DNA from: Paracoccaceae bacterium
GTDB taxonomy: Bacteria; Pseudomonadota; Alphaproteobacteria; Rhodobacterales; Rhodobacteraceae
Direction: 5' to 3'
Assembly (NCBI GenBank): GCA_007131465.1
Contig: SLQN01000488.1
Span: forward strand, 1 to 18,133
DNA: 18,133 nt
Shown one piece after another: positions 14,577 to 18,133 of the stretch (the stretch's first letter is position 1; each line of letters opens with the position of its first letter). The notes below the pieces were generated by a model, which saw nothing but the letters and a program-made list of their open reading frames with translations, was not told the DNA's origin and did no database searches. A program made the translations under genes and the position numbers.

Positions 14577-14703
14577 CGTGGTCAGGATTCGCGGAACGCG
14601 GTATTGTTGCGTCGTGTGTGCCAATTCCGGCGTATGCAACACAAAACCAACGGGCGTGTGCAATCTTGAAATCACGCCCACTGATATCGAGCAGGAGAAT
14701 AAA

Positions 14704-14850
14704 ATGGCGAAACTCGCTTTGGTCGCGGCGTTTCTGGTGTCCTTCATTCCGGCTACTTGCGTACGGAAGGCCCCGGAGCCGGTTCAGCATTTCGAGCCGA
14801 TTTCGGCCCCGGTCTATGTCGAACCCATGTCGCGCAAGGGAAAGTACTGA
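14704..14850 (+). CDS. 48-aa exported or membrane-anchored peptide
   Basis: A very small gene with a good AGGAG ribosome-binding site six bases before ATG 14704. The protein starts MAKLALVAAFLVSFIPATC, a compact signal-peptide-like segment ending in Cys19. The mature tail is short and rich in Pro, Glu and aromatic residues (KAPEPVQHFEPISAPVYVEP) and ends SRKGKY. The residues before the Cys (IPAT) are a poor lipobox, so lipid attachment is possible but uncertain. Such Pro-rich mini-lipoproteins are common in Rhodobacterales, but I cannot name a family. It is flanked by hairpins on both sides, suggesting its own short transcript. Function is unknown. Confidence 0.65.
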   Translation: MAKLALVAAFLVSFIPATCVRKAPEPVQHFEPISAPVYVEPMSRKGKY

Positions 14851-14859
14851 TCTTTCTCC

Positions 14860-14889
14860 GCAGAGGCAGGACAAATGTCCTGCCTCTGC
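14860..14889 (+). terminator. Perfect 13-bp hairpin after the 48-aa gene
   Basis: GCAGAGGCAGGAC (14860-14872), a four-base AAAT loop, and its exact complement (14877-14889). It starts 9 bases after the stop of the 48-aa gene. The following bases (ACCCGTTCTTCC) are only weakly T-rich, so it may act as a terminator, as a 3'-end stabiliser, or both. Confidence 0.6.
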
Positions 14890-15135
14890 ACCCGTTCTTC
14901 CCGGTCCGGCATTGATCCGCGTCACTACGCGCCTTTTCATGAACACTTCGGGCATGTCGGGTCTTGTTCGTGTGTGGCAAGGCTGTCGGATCGCATCATC
15001 GGCCAGACACAGCGCGAACCTTGCTGTCCCTTTGACGTCGTCATCTTGCGGGTCCTCTGCTGCCGGGGCGATGCGGGGCTTTGCGTCAAGGCCGGGTGTG
15101 CCGGCGCACAAGCCCCGGCAGGTCGGGGGGCGGTC
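14890..15135. other. Intergenic region with a bulged hairpin upstream of the 126-aa gene
   Basis: No convincing gene is seen in these 246 bases on either strand. Long open frames that cross it have atypical Cys/Arg-rich composition. Near the end is a compound hairpin: GCCGGG (15091-15096) pairs with CCCGGC (15114-15119), and TGTGC (15097-15101) with GCACA (15106-15110), around a CGGC loop and with a 3-base bulge. It lies 16 bases before the next ATG and may be a structured leader. A TTGACG at 15032 is a possible -35 with no good -10. Confidence 0.35.
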
Positions 15136-15516
15136 ATGCTGAAACACCGCGGTTTCCCCGGCCGTCTGCCCAGCAGTGATTTCCAGTTTACCATCCGCCG
15201 CGCCAACCCGAAAGGCGCGACCCCGCTTGTCGCGCGCAAGCGCTATGCCGACCGGCGCGCGCTTGACCGCCGCGCAGACGAAGCCTTCCTCGGCGCGCTG
15301 ATTGCGCATTTCGGCGAAGAACCCTTCGAGCGCGGCAATCTCGATGCCGGGCGGCTGTCCTGGCTTCTCGGGCGCGAAGTCCTGCCCGCCGCCGAACCCT
15401 TCGACCCGATCAGCTATCACGCCCTTCTGCGCGTGGACATGCACGCCGCACAGGCCAGTTACCCGCAGCTTTTCGACGGGTCATCCGAATTTGCCTTCGA
15501 CACATGGGAAGACTGA
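15136..15516 (+). CDS. Hypothetical protein, 126 aa
   Basis: An unrecognised, probably cytoplasmic protein without signal peptide or membrane segment. The first half is strongly basic (IRRANPKGATPLVARKRYADRR and neighbours), and the second half is acidic and ends in an aromatic, acidic tail (FAFDTWED). ATG 15136 follows a G-rich stretch seven bases upstream. The text upstream in the same frame is Cys-rich and does not look coding. Longer minus-strand frames covering the same bases are less protein-like. It ends 49 bases before pccA on the same strand, so it may be co-transcribed with pccA. The basic N-terminus could contact nucleic acid or CoA, but that is speculation. Confidence 0.58.
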   Translation: MLKHRGFPGRLPSSDFQFTIRRANPKGATPLVARKRYADRRALDRRADEAFLGALIAHFGEEPFERGNLDAGRLSWLLGREVLPAAEPFDPISYHALLRVDMHAAQASYPQLFDGSSEFAFDTWED

Positions 15517-15565
15517 TGCCTGCATCTGCCCCCGTCTGCCAGCCTGCCCCCGGAAAGGAGTCCGC

Positions 15566-17563
15566 ATGTTTTCCAAGATACTGATCGCCAATCGCGGCGA
15601 GATCGCCTGCCGCGTCATCAAGACTGCCCGCAAGATGGGGATCGCGACAGTGGCGGTCTATTCCGATGCCGACCGCCACGCGCTGCATGTGCGTATGGCA
15701 GATGAGGCCGTGCATATCGGGCCGGCCCCGGCGAACCAGTCCTATATCGTGATCGACAAGATTCTGGACGCCATACGCCAGACCGGGGCGGAAGCGGTGC
15801 ACCCGGGCTATGGGTTCCTGTCGGAAAACATGAAATTCGCCGAGGCGCTGGCCGCTGAAGGCGTGGCCTTCATCGGCCCGCCGGTGGGCGCGATCGAGGC
15901 GATGGGCGACAAGATCACCTCGAAGAAGCTTGCCGCCGAGGCAGGTGTCAGCACGGTTCCGGGCTATATGGGACTGATCGCGGATGCCGATGAGGCCGTG
16001 AAGATCGCGGGTGAGGTCGGCTATCCGGTGATGATCAAGGCCAGTGCGGGCGGCGGCGGCAAGGGGATGCGCATCGCCTGGAATGACGACGAGGCGCGCG
16101 AAGGCTTCCAGTCCTCGAAGAACGAAGCCGCCGCCAGCTTCGGTGATGACCGCATCTTTATCGAGAAATTTGTCACCCAGCCACGCCATATCGAAATCCA
16201 GGTCCTGGCTGACACGCATGGCAACACACTCTATCTGCACGAACGCGAATGCTCGATCCAGCGCCGCAACCAGAAAGTGATCGAGGAAGCGCCATCGCCG
16301 TTTCTGGATGAAGCGACGCGCCGCGCGATGGGCGAACAGGCCTGTGCCTTGGCGGCGGCGGTGGGCTATACCTCGGCTGGAACCGTGGAATTCATCGTCG
16401 ATGGCGAGCGGAATTTCTACTTTCTGGAAATGAATACCCGCCTTCAGGTCGAACACCCGGTGACCGAGTTGATCACCGGGGTCGATCTGGTGGAACAGAT
16501 GATCCGCGTGGCCGCAGGCGACAAGCTGCCCTTTACGCAGGCGGACCTGAAGATCAATGGCTGGGCGATGGAAAGCCGCCTTTATGCCGAAGACCCGTAT
16601 CGCAATTTCCTGCCCTCCATCGGGCGGCTGACCCGCTACCGTCCCCCCACTGAGTTGGCGGAACCGGCCCGCGCCGTGCGCAATGACACGGGCGTCTATG
16701 AGGGCGGCGAAATCAGCAGGTATTACGACCCGATGATCGCGAAGCTCTGCACCTGGGCGCCCACGCGCGGGCAGGCCATCGAGGAAATGCGCCTCGCGCT
16801 GGATGAATTCGAGCTCGAGGGCATCGGGCATAACCTGCCCTTCCTGTCGGCCGTGATGGACCATCCGCGTTTCGTCTCGGGCGAGATCACGACCGCCTTC
16901 ATCGCCGAGGAATATCCCGACGGGTTCGAAGGCGCGACCTTGCACGCCGAACTTCTGCATCAGGTCGCCGCCTGCGCCTGCGCGATGAATCGCGTGGCCG
17001 AAATCCGGCGGGCGCGCGTCTCGGGCCGGATGGACAACCATGAGCGCGTCGTCGGTACGGATTGGGTGATCCGTCTGGCGGGCGAAAGCCTCGTCGCGCA
17101 AATCGACGCCGACCGGGACGGCGCGACAGTCACGCTGGAGGGTCAAGCCTACCGGGTCACATCAGACTGGAAACCGGGGCAACCACTGGCCCGGCTGAAC
17201 GTCGATGGCACGCCCATCGTCATGAAAGTGGGCAAACTGCCTGGCGGATTCCGCCTGCGCCTGCGCGGGGCCGATCTGAAAGTAAACATTTTCTCGCCGC
17301 GTCAGGCGGAACTGGCCGAACTCATGCCAGAGAAACAGCCCCCCGACACCTCGAAACTGCTCCTGTGCCCGATGCCGGGCATGGTGGTGGCGATCTCTGT
17401 CGCGGAAGGGGAAGATGTCCACGAGGGTCAGGCACTGGCCACGGTCGAGGCGATGAAGATGGAAAACATCCTGCGCGCCGAACGCAAGGGAAAGGTCGCG
17501 AAGATCAACGCGACTGCGGGCGCGTCGCTGGCCGTCGATGACGTGATCATGGAGTTCGAATGA
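15566..17563 (+). CDS. pccA: Propionyl-CoA carboxylase, biotin-containing (alpha) subunit
   Basis: A 665-aa subunit that carboxylates its own biotin using ATP and bicarbonate, then presents it to PccB. The biotin carboxylase domain covers about 1-447. It starts FSKILIANRGEIACRV, has the ATP-grasp glycine loop ASAGGGGKGMRI (159-170), and has the catalytic stretch LEMNTRLQVEHPVTE (287-301). A linker/BT domain follows (about 450-590). The C-terminal biotinyl domain carries EAMKMEN with biotinylated Lys631, 34 residues before the end. Length and layout match bacterial PccA. ATG 15566 has an AGGAG site five bases upstream. In-frame codons upstream overlap the 126-aa gene in a different frame and are not coding. 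No TTTGCAAA site lies just upstream, so regulation may depend on pccB read-through or on other signals. Confidence 0.97.
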   Translation: MFSKILIANRGEIACRVIKTARKMGIATVAVYSDADRHALHVRMADEAVHIGPAPANQSYIVIDKILDAIRQTGAEAVHPGYGFLSENMKFAEALAAEGVAFIGPPVGAIEAMGDKITSKKLAAEAGVSTVPGYMGLIADADEAVKIAGEVGYPVMIKASAGGGGKGMRIAWNDDEAREGFQSSKNEAAASFGDDRIFIEKFVTQPRHIEIQVLADTHGNTLYLHERECSIQRRNQKVIEEAPSPFLDEATRRAMGEQACALAAAVGYTSAGTVEFIVDGERNFYFLEMNTRLQVEHPVTELITGVDLVEQMIRVAAGDKLPFTQADLKINGWAMESRLYAEDPYRNFLPSIGRLTRYRPPTELAEPARAVRNDTGVYEGGEISRYYDPMIAKLCTWAPTRGQAIEEMRLALDEFELEGIGHNLPFLSAVMDHPRFVSGEITTAFIAEEYPDGFEGATLHAELLHQVAACACAMNRVAEIRRARVSGRMDNHERVVGTDWVIRLAGESLVAQIDADRDGATVTLEGQAYRVTSDWKPGQPLARLNVDGTPIVMKVGKLPGGFRLRLRGADLKVNIFSPRQAELAELMPEKQPPDTSKLLLCPMPGMVVAISVAEGEDVHEGQALATVEAMKMENILRAERKGKVAKINATAGASLAVDDVIMEFE

Positions 17564-17943
17564 TGAAACGCACGCCGCTGCGGCTGTTTGCGGTCTATTT
17601 CCTGTGCTTTTTCGCGGGCCTCGTTCTGGCCTGGGTTATCCTGTCACAACTGGCCGAGGGCATCCGCGAGGGCTATCTGATCCTGATCTTGCTGCCCCCG
17701 CTGGGCGGCATGGCGCTGTTCCATGGCCTGTTTCCGCTGCTCAGCCGCATCCGTCTGGGGCTGGAATTCGTGGCCACGGGGGGTGCGCTGGTCTATGGCG
17801 TGGGCGCAGTCCTGGCGCTTGGCGTCTGGCTTGGGCTTCTTGATCCGGGCACAGCGCTGGTATTCTGGCTTGCGGGGGTGTTCGGGCCGGGCTGGTGGCT
17901 GATGTCGCGCTGGGCCGAGAAGCTCGGATACTATACGCAATGA
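17560..17943 (+). CDS. Small integral membrane protein
   Basis: A 127-aa hydrophobic protein with four likely membrane segments (about residues 9-29, 40-60, 68-91 and 98-116) and short charged ends (MMKRTPLR, then WAEKLGYYTQ). The first ATG (17560) overlaps the pccA stop by 4 bases. A second ATG at 17563 is the alternative start. No catalytic motif is seen and I do not recognise a named family. The overlap indicates translational coupling to pccA, so it is made whenever the carboxylase is made. A role in anchoring or transport connected to propionate metabolism would be inference only. Confidence 0.82.
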   Translation: MMKRTPLRLFAVYFLCFFAGLVLAWVILSQLAEGIREGYLILILLPPLGGMALFHGLFPLLSRIRLGLEFVATGGALVYGVGAVLALGVWLGLLDPGTALVFWLAGVFGPGWWLMSRWAEKLGYYTQ

Positions 17944-17976
17944 CCGGGTCGCAGTTGCGCAGATATCCGGGGGGGA

Positions 17977-18010
17977 ATGCGGCTTTGCCGCATGGGGGCG
18001 CCAGCCCCCC
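17977..18010. terminator. Stacked hairpins between convergent genes (probable bidirectional terminator)
   Basis: Two adjoining inverted repeats follow the membrane protein gene. The first is ATGCGGC-TTT-GCCGCAT (17977-17993) and the second is GGGGGC-GCCA-GCCCCC (17994-18009), with the next bases (CGCAT) able to pair with the first element. There is no T-run. G-rich stacked hairpins of this kind are common between genes in Rhodobacterales and probably end both the pccA-side transcript and the minus-strand transcript from the right. Confidence 0.5.
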
Positions 18011-18052
18011 GCATAAAGGGTGTGGCGTCAGCCTCCGCTGGATCACACCGGC

Positions 18053-18133
18053 TCAGCGGCCCGCAGGCAGGCGTTCCAGAACCTCCTGCCGGCGGGTCGG
18101 AAACCGGTCGATCACCGCCATCAGTTCGCGCCC
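18053..18133 (-). CDS. C-terminal fragment of a minus-strand gene (partial)
   Basis: Twenty-six codons and a TGA stop are open from the right edge on the minus strand, ending ...MAVIDRFPTRRQEVLERLPAGR. The text is helical and charged, with no rare-residue bias, and it stops just before the hairpin terminator, as expected for a real gene end. It is too short to assign a family, and chance openness at this GC content cannot be excluded. Confidence 0.45.
   Translation of the reverse strand, partial: GRELMAVIDRFPTRRQEVLERLPAGR

Noticed and set aside
14290..15444. A 384-codon minus-strand open frame covering the small-gene interval
   Set aside because: It overlaps the 126-aa gene and the end of the DUF6497-like gene, crosses two hairpins, and lacks recognisable domains. 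The plus-strand genes fit the operon direction better.
15410..17146. A 578-codon minus-strand open frame opposite pccA
   Set aside because: It is antisense to pccA, whose motifs are unambiguous, and shows no recognisable domain or ribosome-binding site.

Overview
The window looks like a chromosomal segment from an alphaproteobacterium of the order Rhodobacterales (Rhodobacter/Roseobacter lineage). The basis is uniformly high GC, densely overlapping genes, and a propionyl-CoA carboxylase locus with a ScfR/PccR-type regulator arranged much as described for Rhodobacter sphaeroides. No rRNA, tRNA, CRISPR array, insertion sequence or phage gene was seen.

Region 1 (1-7968, + strand) is a tightly packed operon entering from the left edge. 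It encodes an NMT1/THI5-like ABC importer (binding protein, ATPase, permease), a cytosine-deaminase-like amidohydrolase, a GlcD-type FAD-linked oxidase, two tandem paralogous flavodoxin-fold NAD(P)H oxidoreductases, an isopenicillin-N-synthase-like Fe(II)/2-oxoglutarate oxygenase and a creatininase-family cyclic amide hydrolase. Five junctions overlap by 4 bases and one by 1 base. I infer an uncharacterised pathway for import and breakdown of a nitrogen heterocycle, possibly a substituted or methylated pyrimidine or a related cyclic amide or imide. The substrate is not shown by the sequence. This is the best candidate for an undescribed system here.

Region 2 (7976-9621) holds a minus-strand D-2-hydroxyacid dehydrogenase, which converges on the operon end, and a divergent exported SH3-domain protein.

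Region 3 (9629-17943) is the propionyl-CoA (methylmalonyl-CoA pathway) locus. On the minus strand are the ScfR/PccR-family regulator and, upstream of it, a Bcr/CflA-type MFS exporter. On the plus strand are pccB, three small genes (an exported DUF6497-like protein, a 48-aa exported peptide and a 126-aa unknown), pccA with its biotinylation site, and a small membrane protein overlapping the pccA stop. Perfect TTTGCAAA palindromes, the published PccR recognition element, occur twice between the MFS gene and pccB and once directly upstream of the regulator. This supports autoregulation and control of pccB.

Region 4 (17944-18133) has stacked hairpins, probably a bidirectional terminator, and then what may be the last 26 codons of a minus-strand gene running in from the right edge.
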